Below are positions 23,241-34,289 of a stretch of DNA of 64,000 nucleotides, piece by piece. Location of the stretch: assembly GCA_963575745.1 (NCBI GenBank), contig CAUYUJ010019627.1, positions 464,164 to 528,163 on the forward strand, written 5' to 3'. The translations under genes were made by a program, and so were the position numbers. Position 1 is the first letter of the stretch; every line of letters begins with the position of its first letter. The notes beneath the pieces are model-generated. The model was given only the letters and a program-made list of their open reading frames with translations. It did not search any database and had not been told where the DNA came from. The DNA is from Prorocentrum cordatum (taxonomy: Eukaryota; Sar; Dinophyceae; Prorocentrales; Prorocentraceae).

Positions 23241-24088
23241 ACCTGCACGCAGTCGGGGAGCTCCCAATCGCCATTCGGCAAGCACGACAAAAGAATGTGC
23301 GTCAGCCGTCGCCTGTGCCTACCTGGAACGAACATCGCAACTGCAAGTTTGCGGAACCTCTTGGCATCTTCACTGGATTGCCCTTCTCGGACGTCGATGC
23401 TACCCTCGACGACGGAAACCAAACATTTCCTGAACACACGCATCCAGCCGCCGAGGTTTGTGCTCAACGCCACGCGTATAGCTCCTGTCACCGTCGCCCC
23501 CAGTAGGCCGACCGACTTGGTCAGGCAACCTGTCGATTTGTGGACCTCGCAGCCGAAATGCAGAAGCACCCAGTCCTTACGTGATGCAGTGACTAATCGT
23601 TCCGCACTGAGCTGGGCAGCGTACCGATCTGAACAAATGAGACGTGTCTTAAACAAGAACCGTTGCACCGCCTGCCACCGACAGCCAGATGAACTCCGAA
23701 GCGCCTCAGCTATGTTGTTCGTGGTTGTGTTTTCTAGAACCTGGGCTGCTGTGATCACGTCCTCGCTTGTCACGATTGAGTAAGTGGCATGTCCGTTCTC
23801 ATTCTGGATCTTGAGTAGAGCCCCCCACGATATTTTGGTCTGGAACACTTTTGCGGGCGCCCTCTCCGCGATCAGATCTATTGACAAGGCCTCTTGGATG
23901 CGGCGCAAGGCATCTGCAACGGTCGGGTTCCCGATACTGTCATCAGAGGGCTGCGTGACGTTCAACAACATCCTGGCCTCGTCGTACCGAGCCGACTCAA
24001 CGAACGCCAAGCACTGCACGTGGCCAGGCATTGATGATAGCGCAACCTGTGTGCAGGGGCGAAGAAGTTGCGCCCCCCTCTGCGCCAA
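23241..24088 (-). CDS. orphan exon-like ORF, unknown function
   Basis: About 282 codons of balanced, protein-like sequence on minus end at the right terminus of copy 3 after a WELPDCVQ phrase; a CAG/GTATTC sequence there would make a good 5' splice site. The protein is mixed alpha/beta in appearance with no low complexity: hydrophobic clusters, a TTTNNIAEALRSS phrase, a WVLLHFGCEVHKS phrase and a basic GRHRRRL phrase near its end. The next upstream coding-like segment is 24328-24939, in another frame, so an intron or a frameshift would be needed to join them. No family recognised. Confidence 0.5.
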
Positions 24089-24327
24089 CGCCCCACCCCC
24101 CCGACTGCCACGCCGGAAACTGGGGGGTAGGTGGGCGGGCGCGGCGATCGAGGGGTCGGGGCGATGGCGCGATGGGTGGGGGGGGGGGAAGGAGGGTGGG
24201 CAGGCGATACAGAGCCGTGAAAAGTTAATCGTTGGATCGTGTTGTCTGCAGGCTGTTCAGAAGTAACCCAGAATCTCTAGCCCAACTCCTGCCTTGTTCA
24301 ACCACAACTTCGCACTGTTGTGCACAT

Positions 24328-24939
24328 TTAGCGTTTTCGATCGACCAGCTCGTGCCGAGCATCTGCTCTGCGATGTACGCCTTTTTTGATCCAGCGGGTT
24401 AGTGTGCAGATTCCAGTGCTTTTACAATCAACCGAAGACGCCTCTGATGATTTACATGGGTTGAAAAATTCCGCACAGAAATCACAACTGCGCATCTGTT
24501 GTCTCATCAGAGGGGGCGAATTGCGAACTTGCCATGACATAGTGGGACAAGATGGGGGCACGTCGGCAGCACAGACCAGGCGGAAATTTCGAAATAGAGA
24601 CATAAACACATCTTGAGGTATCTCGCGCTCCACTCGTAGCAATCTTCTGGTGGCGACGGCGACGACCTGGCCAGCTCCAGCCGCCACGGGTGGAGGCGGT
24701 GCGTCCTGTCGTAGAGCTTGCAACCCCTCTGCTGCACGCACCGCCTGTCGACTGGGCCTGCCGCGGCCGCGCCGTCCAGGATCGGGGCCGCACTCCATTC
24801 CATGCAGCGCACCCTCGTGCACATCATATGGTGAAACTGTGGGGACAGGTGGTGAAACAACAGTTGGTTGGTTTGAAGCAAAATGGATACGGAAGCGTTC
24901 GAACCCCATGGGGCTAAACAAATCGGGTGCGTTGTTCAT
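24328..24939 (-). CDS. orphan Cys-rich ORF or first exon, starts on element boundary
   Basis: This is a 203-codon minus frame whose ATG (24939-24937) sits on the terminal GGGAT of TCC-TIR copy 4, so the element supplies part of the start. Residues 1-~50 are mixed, ~50-100 is Arg/Ala/Pro rich, then ~90 residues look folded, with a CDFC...PCKS...DCKSTGIC Cys pattern near residues 150-175 that resembles the Cys cluster of the ORF at 8416-9420. It ends in a basic tail with TAG. The two Cys clusters suggest one gene family, but I cannot align them confidently. Function unknown. Confidence 0.45.
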   Translation of the reverse strand: MNNAPDLFSPMGFERFRIHFASNQPTVVSPPVPTVSPYDVHEGALHGMECGPDPGRRGRGRPSRQAVRAAEGLQALRQDAPPPPVAAGAGQVVAVATRRLLRVEREIPQDVFMSLFRNFRLVCAADVPPSCPTMSWQVRNSPPLMRQQMRSCDFCAEFFNPCKSSEASSVDCKSTGICTLTRWIKKGVHRRADARHELVDRKR

Positions 24940-26118
24940 CCCACCAGCCTTCTGGGCGTAGGTGGTTCAAGGAGTTTACTCTTCCAACCTCCTTCTTCCC
25001 CTTCGGGGAGGGGGTTACCCCTCCCCCTACCCCTTCCCCTGGACCTGGACGGGGGGGGCGCGAGCGGCCAGAGCGTCCAAGAAGGTACATTACGGCTCCA
25101 AGAGGGGCTCAGAGAGCCCAAGATGATTTCCAAGATGGTTCAAGATAGCTTACGGTGCCTCAACATGGTTCCGAAGCTGCCCCAAGAGACCCCACGACCG
25201 CTCCAAGACGGCTCCAAGGGGCCTCCGAGCTCGCCACGGAGATCCCGAAGACGCCAACATCCTTCAAACACCGAAGGAACGTCAATGTGTGTTTGCTTTC
25301 TCGCCTGTTTGCTTCCGATTGCCATCCGAGGCCTCAAGATGGTTCCAAGATGGCCCAAGAGGGCCCCGATAGAGGCCCACGAGAGCCCCAACCCAAGACG
25401 GCCCCAAGAGCGCACAAGAGCGTTCCAAGAGCGCCCCGAGAGGGGCAAAATATGTGACGCTGGGCGCTCCCAAGGGGACGCGAATTTAGGAACCCGCCTT
25501 TTTTGACAGATCTCCTCCAAGATGGCCCCAAGAGACGCCCAGGAGGCCCCACGAGGCTTCCAAGATGGCCCCAAGAGGCCCCCACGAGGCCCCAAGAGGC
25601 CGCCAAGAGGCCCCCAGGAACCCCCCAAGGGGACCCCAAGCGGCCCCAGGAGCACCCCCCCCGAAGCACCCAAGACGTCCAAGAGGCCCCCTTGACCGCC
25701 AAGAGACCCCCAAGACGCCCGAAGAGGCTTCCAAAAGGCTTCCAAGAGACATCCGAGAGACATTCAAGATGCTTCTGGCTATTCTGCTGGTCCTCGTCCT
25801 CCTTCTCCTCCTCCTCCTCCCGTTCCTCCTCCTTCTCCTCCTCCCCCTCCTCCTCCCCCTCCTCGTTCTTCTCATCCTTCCCCTCCTTTCCCTCCTTCTC
25901 CTCATTATCCTCCTTCTCTTCCTTCTCCTCCTTGCTCGCCCTCCTCGTCCTCGCCCCTCCGACGACGACGATTCCTCCTCCATCTTCCCCCTCTTGGGGT
26001 ATGTGACAGTTTCTTCCGCACTGTGTTGCTGGATGCCCCCCCCGCTTCCCTGATGGCCACAACTCTCCTGGACATCGTTTCTGGATGGGCTGGTGTTGGA
26101 CGCGAAGCGTCGACAATT
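24938..26118 (+). mobile_element. TCC-TIR repeat element, copy 4
   Basis: Left terminus CATCCCACCAGCC is at 24938. The left module with CTTCCCCTTCGGGGAGG and CCCCTGGACCTGG runs to ~25050. Two blocks of CCAAGA minisatellite (25070-25245 and 25330-25770) flank a ~90-bp insert (25250-25330) that resembles the insert of copy 3 (CGAAGGAACGTCAATG versus CGAAAGAACATCGATG). A CTC tract occupies 25795-25940, and the right module with CGATTCCTCCTCC, CATCGTTTCTGG, ATGGGCTGGTG and ACGCGAAGCGTCGACAATT ends at 26118. Full-length by family standards. Confidence 0.85.
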
Positions 26119-27429
26119 TGACAAACCCAGAAAAGCCACCATTGACCACCAAACACAACGCAACCGCCATGCAATCGCAATTCAATCGCAATGCAACTGC
26201 AACGCGATCGCAACGACCATTGATGGACAAGTCACGTGGCTTGTGGGCAGCGCTGGTACATGTGACCAAACGCAACGCAATCGCAATGCAGCCGCTCGTG
26301 GCAGTTCAAAGGATAAACAGGGCTGTGATAATGTTGCCCTCGTTTGCAATGCACATACGCGTAGACATCACAAGCGACGACACCTGTACACGAACGTGGA
26401 CATGATTCGTATACGCAGTCTCTTCGCGGACACTCTCTACACGTACTCTCCGCACGTACCCTTTAACCTACTATCATCACGCCTACGGCTTCTGCGCGTG
26501 CAATCTTATCGTACGTACATCGATAACGACGTATAGCTAATGACACTGCTGTCACAACCCATGCCACCTGGAAGATGCCAAGCGGCTGCCCGCGCTCCCA
26601 ATCAAAACGTCAACTCGAGTCGCAAACTTGCGTTTGCACAGGGAAGTATTTCTGGAAACAACAACACATTGAAAACAACATCTTTTTCACAAGCAGCGAC
26701 ATCTTTCTGAAAAACGACGACATCGAAACGAGCACTTTTGCCATATATGGGGCAACATCTGCGCGAGCTGTTTTCGATAACTTTTCAGCTCGGAATATTC
26801 AACTCCAACATCCCTCGCTGTCCACGCTCGTACTTTCTTAAGGTGTGCAAGTATTGGGGGCGCTTTCCGTTTCAGGCTTCCAGGACGAGGTAGGCGTAAC
26901 ATTTCCTCGGCGCCAGAGGGCTGCGCAAGGGGTGGGGAGCGAAGAGGGGAGGGGAGCAAAGGAGAGAGGAGGCATGGGCGAAGAGAAAGGGGAGGGAGCG
27001 GATACGGAGGGAGTGGAGGAGGAGGAAGGAGCGGAATTACCGGAGAAAGAGGAAGGAGCGGAGAGGAAGAGGAGACACGTGACACCATGCCATCCCCGCT
27101 GGGGAAAAGAACAGGAGCGAAGAGGTTCAAGCAATGGCGCGCTGGATAACAGCATGACACATGCACCTTGTACGTGCAGATATCAGGGTGTTACATACAT
27201 GATGAATGGGCACATGAAGATTCCATGTAGTACATGGGGTTCTTCGGTAGCGTAAGCTGCTCAAGTTGTTCAAAGATTTATGGATTCTCGCCTCTTCGGC
27301 TCCCCAACGCTCTGGGACGGTTCGAGAAGTTCCCAAGACCGCCCAAGAGGGTCCCAAGACGGCCGCTGAGGGTTCCAAGACGGCCCAACAGGCGCCCAAG
27401 TCAGCCCAAAAAGGGGACCACGAACGGAA
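26119..27429. other. inter-element segment with CAATCGCAATGC repeat and weak ORF
   Basis: 26140-26300 is a short degenerate array of CGCAAT and TGCAAC words. 26540-26860 has a minus-strand frame with a protein-like piece (residues near LPHIWQKCSFRC), too short and motif-free to call. 26900-27100 is GGAG-rich. 27300-27425 holds CCCAAGA minisatellite just before copy 5. Otherwise no gene is supported. Confidence 0.6.
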
Positions 27430-28691
27430 AATCCCACCAGCCCTCTGGGCGTGAGTGGTTTAGGGAGCTCTCTCTGTCCTCAACCCCCCTTCTTCCCCTA
27501 CCCCTCCCCCTGGACCTGGAGAGGGAGTTCCGCGGGTCGTCAGGGGGGTCTTTTTCGACGTCTGGGAGGGCCAAAAAACGACGACCCTCACGAGGATTCT
27601 GGCCCCGAAGGGGGGGGGGGGGGGAGTTTGGTGCCTGAGCTCGTCTTTGAAGCAAAAATCATTGATTTTACTGGGTTTTGGGCCCATTTGGGGCTTCTGA
27701 GGGGGCAGCGCTCATCGTCCTTCGTAACGAAGTAGAAGCAAAAATCATTGATTTTACGCTTGTAAACAAGAGGGGTTGGGCTCATTTTGTCCTTCTCAGG
27801 GCACGCTGGCTTGCGCACTGAGGAGGTCCGGGAAAGGGCCCCAAGATGGCCCAAGAGGCCCCCCAGGAGCTCCCAAGAGGCCTCCAAGAGGCCCCCAAAG
27901 AGCCCCAAGAGGCCCCCAAGAGGCCCCAAGAGGCCCCCAAGAGGCCCCCAGAGGCCCCAAGAGCCCCAAGAGGCCCCCCAGAGCCCCCAAGAGGCCCCAA
28001 GAGCCCCCACGAGAGCCCCAAGAGGCCCCAAAGGCTCCCAGAGGCCCCCAAGAGCCCCCACGAAGAGGAAGCCCGAACGACTCACAAACAAGAAAATAAG
28101 ATCCAGACGAGGGGCCCGAACGACTCACACCACGAAGAGCCCGAACGACTCACACCACAAGGAGGGGCCCGAACGACTCACACCAGGACGAGGCGCCCGA
28201 ACGACTCACAACACGAGGAGCCCGAACGACTCACACCACGACGCGGGCCCCGAACGACTCACACCACGAGGAGCCGGAACGAGTCACACCAGGAGGAGGG
28301 GCCCAAACGACTCACACCAGGACGAGGGGCCCGAACAACTCACACCACGAGAAGCCCGAACGACTCACACCAGGACGAAGAGCCCGAGCGACTCACACCA
28401 CGAAGAGCCCGAACGACTCACACCAGGAAGAAGGGCCCGAACGATTCACACCAGGACGAGAAACCCCAAACGACTCAAACCACGAGGAGCGCTTTCTCTC
28501 CCTCCTCCTCCGCCTCGTCCTTCTCACGCTCCCACCACAAGGAGGATGTACAAGGAGGCGGGAGGAAGGAGGAACAGGGGAGATATGCGGGGGCAGGCGG
28601 AAACACGCCTGAAAAACACGACTGTCGGCATGCTTCGCAAGAGTTGCTGTTTTGAGATGGGCTGGTGGGGAAACGCGAAGCGTAATGAATT
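27430..28691 (+). mobile_element. TCC-TIR repeat element, copy 5 (with internal 30-bp array)
   Basis: AATCCCACCAGCCC is at 27430; the left module is present but lacks the GGGGAGG hairpin segment. A direct repeat AAAAATCATTGATTTTAC lies at about 27655 and 27737. CCCCAAGAGGCCCC minisatellite fills 27840-28065, a CCCGAACGACTCACACCA array 28110-28490, and a CTC tract ~28490-28540. The right end GAGATGGGCTGGTGGGGA plus ACGCGAAGCGT lies at 28655-28685. The right module proper is mostly missing, so this copy is rearranged. Confidence 0.75.
28110..28490 (+). repeat. 27-30-bp tandem array inside copy 5
   Basis: About 13 units share CCCGAACGACTCACACCA followed by CGAGGAG, GGACGAGGG or similar. Plus frames give Glu-Arg-Leu-Thr-Pro or Asn-Asp-Ser-His runs; unit length varies between 27 and 30 so most, not all, stay in phase. 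No start signal or domain is present; treated as minisatellite. Confidence 0.85.
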
Positions 28692-28740
28692 CGAGCTTCC
28701 ACCCCAAGCAGGCCACTAGGGAGCCCCAAGAGAGGCGCCA

Positions 28741-28900
28741 TGGAAAAAAAAAAAAAAAAAATGAAGAAAAAGAACAATAGAGAAAAAAAAAAGGAAGAAA
28801 AAAAGAAAAAAAAAAAAAAAAAAAGAAAGAAAAAAGAAAAGAAAAAACTAGAAGCGCAAAAAAAACAAAAAACGAACAAAGAAACACAATGGGGCCTCCC
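28741..28900 (+). repeat. A-rich tract with AAG interruptions
   Basis: (A)n with scattered G fills 28744-28890. It is directly followed by CCCC and CCAAGAGG minisatellite (28897-29010). A poly-A-like tract next to GC-rich repeat could be a retroposon tail, but no target duplication was identified. Confidence 0.7.
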
Positions 28901-29010
28901 CCCCCCCCCAAGGGGCCCCCAAGAGGCCCCCAAGAGGCCCAAAACAGGCCCCGAAACGGCCCCCAAGAGGCCTCCAAACTGCCCCCAACAGGCCCCCGAG
29001 AAGCTCCCCA
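28897..29010 (+). repeat. CCAAGAGGCCCC minisatellite without termini
   Basis: About nine units of the GGCCCCCAAGA type occur, as in the TCC-TIR interiors, but no left or right module is found here. Confidence 0.7.
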
Positions 29011-29149
29011 CGAAATCCAAATTATCCCGGCAAAGCAACCTAACATCGATGTGTAGGAGCATATCTGGAAGCATTCCCCTTAAGATTCGGATGAGAATCC
29101 AGTTGTAGAATTCTGCTGTTCTCGCAGTCGTAGTCGCATTCGCGATGAC

Positions 29150-30660
29150 AGTCGCAGTGGCAACGGCAGTCACAGTCACAGCCTCTGCCTCAGCCTGCCT
29201 CAGGCTCAGCCTCAGCCTGCCTCAGCCTCAGCCTGCCTCAGCCTCAGCCTCAGCCTGCTTCAGCCTCAGCCTCAGTCTGCCTTCAGCCTCGGCCTCAGCC
29301 TCAGCCTGCCTCAGCCTCAGCCTGCACAGCCTCAGCCTCAGCCTCAGCCTGCCTCAGCATCAGCCTGCCTCAGCCTCAGCCTGACCTAGCCACTGCCTCA
29401 GCCTCAGCCTGCTTCAGCCTCAGCCTCAGTCGCCGTCATCGGCCTCGCTCAGCCTCAGCCTGCCTCAGCCTCAGCCTGCCACAGCCTCAGCCTCAGCCTG
29501 CTTCAGCCTCAGCCTCAGTCTGCCTTCAGCCTCGGCGTCAGCCTCAGCCTGCCTCAGCCTCAGCCTGCATCAGCCTCAGCCTCAGCCTCAGCCTGCCTCA
29601 GCATCAGCCTGCCTCAGCCTCAGCCTCAGCCTGGCTCAGCCTCAGCCTCAGCCTGCTTCAGCCTCAGCCTCAGTCTGCCTTCAGCCTCCGCCTCAGCCTC
29701 AGCCTGCCGCAGCCTCAGCCTGCATCAGCCTCAGCCTAAGCCTCAGCCTGCCTCAGCCTCAGCCTGCATCAGCCTCAGCCTCAGCCTGCCTCAGCCTCAG
29801 CCTCAGCCTGCTTCAGCCTCAGCCTCAGTCTGCCTTCAGCCGCGGCCTCAGCCTCCGCCTGCCTCAGCCTCAGCCTGCATGAGCCTCAGCCTCAGCCTCA
29901 GCCTGCCTCAGCCTCAGCCTGCCTCAGCCTCAGCCTCAGCCTGCCTCGGCCTCAGCCTCAGCCTGCTTCAGCCTCAGCCTCAGTCTGCCTTCAGCCTCGG
30001 CCTCCGCCTCAGCCTGCCTCAGCCTCACCCTGCATCAGCCTCAGCCTCAGCCTCCGCCTGCCTCAGCATCAGCCTGCCTCAGCCTCAGCCTCAGCCTGCC
30101 TCTGCCTCAGCCTCAGCCTGCTTCAGCCTCAGCCTCAGTCTGCCGTCGGCCTCGGCCTCAGCCTCAGCCTGCCTCAGCCTCAGCCTGCATCAGCCTCAGC
30201 CTCAGCCTCAGCCTGCATCAGCATCAGCCTGCCTCAGCCTCAGCCTCAGCCTGCCTCAGCCTCAGCCTCAGCCTGCTTCAGCCTCGGCCTCAGTCTGCCT
30301 TCAGCCTCGGCCTCAGCCTCAGCCTGCCTCAGCCTCAGCCTGCATCAGCCTCAGCCTCAGCCTCAGCCTGCCTCAGCCTCAGCCTGCCTCAGCCTCAGCC
30401 TCAGCCTGCTTCAGCCTCAGCCTCAGCCTCAGCCTCGGCCTCAGCCTCAGCCTGCCTCAGCCTCAGCCTGCATCAGCCTCAGCCTCAGCCTCAGCCTCAG
30501 CCTGCCTCAGCAACAGCCTGCATCAGCCTCAGACTCAGCCTGCCTCTGCCTCAGCCTGCCTCTGCCTCAGCCTCAGCCTCAGTCTGCCTTCAGCCTCGGC
30601 CTCAGCCTCAGCCTGCCTCAGCCTCAGCCTGCCTCAGCCTCAGCCTCAGCCTGCCTCAGC
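29150..30660 (+). repeat. CAGCCT hexamer array in 155-bp higher-order units
   Basis: About 1.5 kb is built from CAGCCT with CTGCCT, CTGCTT and CTGCAT variants. The marker GTCTGCCTTCAGCC (or a close variant) recurs at 29275, 29429, 29518, 29673, 29828, 29983, 30138, 30293 and 30582. Six intervals are 154-155 bp; 89 and 289 reflect deletions. The plus frames read Ser-Leu-Ser-Leu and Pro-Gln-Pro-Gln and are not genes. Confidence 0.95.
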
Positions 30661-31010
30661 ATTCAAAATGTGGACCGGGAATGGAATTCTGGGAACTCGA
30701 AGAACACGAAGTGGCCTACAGTTGGCTCCGGGCATTCAAAATCATGCCCAGGAATGGAATTCTGGGAACTCGAAGATCACGAAGTGGCCTACAGTTGGCT
30801 CCGGGCATCCAAAATGTGGCCCGGGAATGTAGTTCTGGGAAATCGAAGAGCACGAAGTGGCCTACAGTTGGCTCCGGGCATCCAAAATGTTGGCCGGGAA
30901 TGGAGTTCTGGGAACTCGAAGACCACGAAGTGGCCTACAGTTGGCTCCGGGCATCCAAAATGTGGCCCGGGAATGGAGTTCTGGGAAATCGAAGAGCACG
31001 AAGTGGGCAC
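30659..31010 (+). repeat. 73-bp tandem array, ~4.8 copies
   Basis: The word GCAT(T/C)CAAAAT begins units at 30659, 30732, 30805, 30878 and 30951, exactly 73 bp apart. Each unit contains GGGAATGGA(A)TTCTGGGAA and CACGAAGTGGCCTACAGTTGG. Copies differ by a few bases. It begins exactly where the CAGCCT array stops, with no spacer. 73 is not a multiple of 3. Confidence 0.95.
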
Positions 31011-31744
31011 GAAGTGTGTGACTGTATGCGAAAAACGATCCCCGCCGGCAAACCCCAACAGCCCCCCAACTGCCACCCAACTGCCCCCAACGGCTGCCCA
31101 GACCCCCCTGTGGAGTAATGTTGGAGTAATGTTGGAGTAATGTGCTGCTCTCTTTTTAGCCCATTAGAAACCTATCAGTCTTCGCTGTTAGGTAACAAAC
31201 ATCGACTAGGTTCGCACCCACAACCCAGAAAGGTAACGGGATGGGCCGAAGGTCTTTTTAGATAAATCGCATAGCTTCTAAAACGAGTGCGCGTGGCGCA
31301 AAAACGAGGGCCCCATTCGAAAAAAAATGCCGCCCTCCAACCTGGTAGTTGCTGAACTATGTTGACACGCATGCGTGCGGCACTTACGCGAGAATTCCAG
31401 ATCTTAAATCGACCAGCGCTCCACTTGTGAAGGGCCAGTGCCCCATGCGCGCAGGGGCTTTTAGCTTTCAAGGCGGATGTGCGCGGCGGGGGTGCGAATG
31501 TTCCATTTGGAAACGAAGTGCGTTCCATTCGCGGGGCGGAGGCAAACTTTTGAAATGAATGCACGCGGCGCGGCAACGAAAACTCCTTGTTAAAACCAGC
31601 CCCATCTATCCGTGTAGAAATTGCGAACGTCAAAATTTAAACTCACAGTTCGGGAAGAAGACTCAACGGGAGCGCACTGCCCGTCCTGACGATACGCGCT
31701 GGGGTCGCAACGGGGAGGAACGATCTATCAGGAAATGTGCGGCA
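31011..31744. other. no gene seen
   Basis: This is mixed-composition DNA with a small GTTGGAGTAAT triplication (31115-31145). 31270-31580 contains loosely repeated GGCGCGGC / GAAAACG words. No supported coding or RNA feature. Confidence 0.5.
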
Positions 31745-32430
31745 GTGGATGGCGAAGCGGTGGGGGGGGGGAAAAACAAACGGTGGAAGAGGAGGCGGCG
31801 GACGGAAGAGGAGAAAGAGCAGAACGTGAACACAGGCATCAGGGAACCGTCCGACGCACGAACAGCCCCTGCAAACGAGCCCCCAGAAACACTCGACGCG
31901 CAAGAGGCTACACAAGAGCGTCGCGCGCCGGGGGAGGGAGGCACGCTGGGCGAGGGAAGAGGGGGGAGGGAAGAGGAGGAGGAGGAGGAGGCGGCGGAGG
32001 AGGGATGAACAAGGCGGAAAAGAGGCGGAGGAGGAGGAGCAGGAGGAGGAACAGGGGGAATGAACAGGGAGGAAAAGGAGGAGGAGGAGGAGGAGGAGGA
32101 GGAGGAGGAGGAGGAGGAGGAGGGGGATGAGGAGGAGGCGGAGGATGGAGGCGGAGGATGGAGGAGGAGGGAGCGAGGAGGGAGGAGGAGGAGGAGGGAT
32201 TAGATGTTTGTTTGTTCTTTGTTTCCTCCACGCCGCACACGCACCAGTTCCATCCTCACTAGTCCTTGCAGGCGGGCCGCCAGGCCGGGGCGCCGCCCAA
32301 TGATGAGAAAGAGGAGGAGGAGAGGAGAGGAGGAGGAGGAGGAAGAGGAGAGGAGGAGGAGAGGAGGAGAGGAGGAGGAGGAGGGAGGAGAGGGAGGAGA
32401 AGGGGGAGGAGGAGGGCTCGAGAGCTCGAG
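31745..32430 (+). repeat. GGA/GAGG polypurine tracts
   Basis: Three purine-rich runs occur (31960-32010, 32060-32210, 32310-32425), dominated by GGA and AGG. Between the last two, 32210-32310 is ordinary sequence. Long polypurine-polypyrimidine mirror tracts can form triplex DNA; that is general knowledge. Confidence 0.9.
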
Positions 32431-33539
32431 GGCGGACGGCGCGCGTCCCTCGAGACGCGACCGCGCGGCCCCGCCCGCGCGAGCGACGCGCGGCGGGCCG
32501 CCGAGCCTGCGGGCGCCCGCGGGCGGCCGCGACGCGGCCTCAGAGGCGCCGCCGCGAAACCGCGGCGCCAGCTGGGGCGGCGGCTGGGGAGCTCCGCGGA
32601 AGCCTCGGCGGCCCGCGAACTCACGCTGCCCAGAGGACGAGGTCGGCGAAAGGGGCGCCCTTCCATCTCCAGGCGACTCGCAGGAGGTGCGTGTGCTCCT
32701 CCACCGTCCGTCTCGTTAATGCCGCGTCGCGTGTCCAAGCGCTCCTCCAAGATTCTTCGTGAGCATGTGGTGATGGCTGCGGCTCCGTGCTCGACGACGG
32801 CAGCCCTGCCCTCCTGGTCCTGGCGCGGAGCTGGGGAGCTCTCGTGGCTCCAAGCTCCTTCCCACGCGAGTGGCCGCCACCGCGGGGGCCGCGGGCGCTG
32901 GCCCGCCCCCACTACGGGCCCGCTCTGGCGCGCCTCCCGCAGCCCCTCCTGCGCCGATGGTGACGGCCATTCCTGTCCTCTCGGCCTTGACCCCGTCCCG
33001 TCGCCGCGAGGAGCCGCGGACCTTGCCCCGCCCCCGCTGCTGCTGGCCCACGCTGGCGGGCCGCCTGCAGCCGCTCCTGGGTCTGCGGCGACTGGGCCAT
33101 CTTCACTGGGGACCGACTCCTCGTCCTGCGAGATCCTCGCGCCCGAAGCGGCCTCCACGGGGGTCGCGAGACTTGGCCCGCTGCTCTGGCGAGGTCGGTC
33201 TGCTGGGCCCCACTGGCGAGCTCGCTCTGCTTGGCCTGATCTCGACCGCTTGCTGAACGCCCCCTCTCGCGCAGCTCGCGCCCGCCCTGGCTCTGCGCCC
33301 TCCCCCTCCAACAAAAACACGCACAAACAAAAAAGCGGCCCCTGCTGCGCGAAACCACGAAACACGAGAAAACCGACTCGAGGGGCAGACGCTGGGGGGA
33401 GCGAGTGGGCACCTGCTGGCCCCAGAGCCCCTGGCTTTCTAGGATGCCTTGTGGTCTCCCAGCTGCCCATGACTGCCACGTCGCCTCCTGGGCGCCCTCG
33501 AAGGTCGCGCAGCGCGGTTCTTCGCGCTCCGCGTAGTGC
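32431..33539. other. GC-rich stretch downstream of LINE-1
   Basis: CpG-rich sequence with CTCGAG and CGCGCGGCC palindromic words (32425-32560) continues into a moderately GC-rich region. A 400-codon open frame exists on both strands, which argues for composition rather than coding. It might be the 3' flank or UTR of the LINE remnant that lies at higher coordinates on the minus strand. Confidence 0.4.
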
Positions 33540-34289
33540 TACGTGGCGCGGGAGAATCGGGTAGGCTGGCGCTCACTGGCGGGGGTTGTGCGCCCCGCTG
33601 AGAAGTGCATGCCTCCTGTCCAGCGCTGCCTGGTGCTGGTGGATCCGAAGGCTGGCACCCTCTGGCGGGGGCGTGCTCGATCGCTGAGCAGCGCTACCTC
33701 CTGGCTCTCGTTGCTGGCGTCTCCGAGGTCGGGGCCCTGCCCTCTGCCGAACTTGCCTCTGTCGCCTGCCTTGGGCCACGGTCCTCTATGGATCCGACGC
33801 AGGTACTCGGCCCCAGTCGGAGCACGCGGGCGGCCGTCGGCAATCGGACACTGCCGTCGTAGTCCACGCACAAGAAGGACGGAAGAAACCGCCGCCCGCA
33901 CAGAACCAGACCACCGACGATGTTTCGACCTCCATGTTGCGGGTCTCGCGGGCAACTGCACCGCCTATCTGAATTGGCGGCGCAGCTGGGCCCCGCACAA
34001 GCAAGTTCTGCCTCCTCCTCCTCACAAGCGGCCAGCACGGGTCCTGCAACCACGCTGCGCGCCTCTCGCCCGATGCCGACTGGCAGCATTTCTGTCGCGT
34101 CCTACCGTCGTTCCCGAGCACGTGGGTCGAGGTGAACATGACGACTGCACCGGCCGCTGGAGGGGCCCGTCGCGGGCTTCTCGTGGGTCGTCTGCAGGGC
34201 TCCGCTTCCATGGCGTCGAGGGTGGAACGAAGACGCCTCCGCCAGACTGCGACCGAAATGGCCTCGACCTTCGCCACGCGCCCTCTCCG

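Noticed and set aside
25334-26275. Acidic/Lys-rich 313-codon ORF on minus
   Set aside because: It runs through the CTC tract and CCAAGA minisatellite of TCC-TIR copy 4; the Glu/Lys run is the translated tract.
29879-30832. Ser/Leu/Pro/Gln-rich ORF of 317 codons
   Set aside because: It is translated from the CAGCCT array and crosses into the 73-bp array without any domain.
30659-31010. CRISPR-like 73-bp array
   Set aside because: The whole 73-bp unit is conserved; there is no repeat-spacer alternation.
32259-33564. Opposed 400-codon ORFs on both strands
   Set aside because: GC-rich composition opens both strands; there is no motif, and one end is read from GGA repeats.
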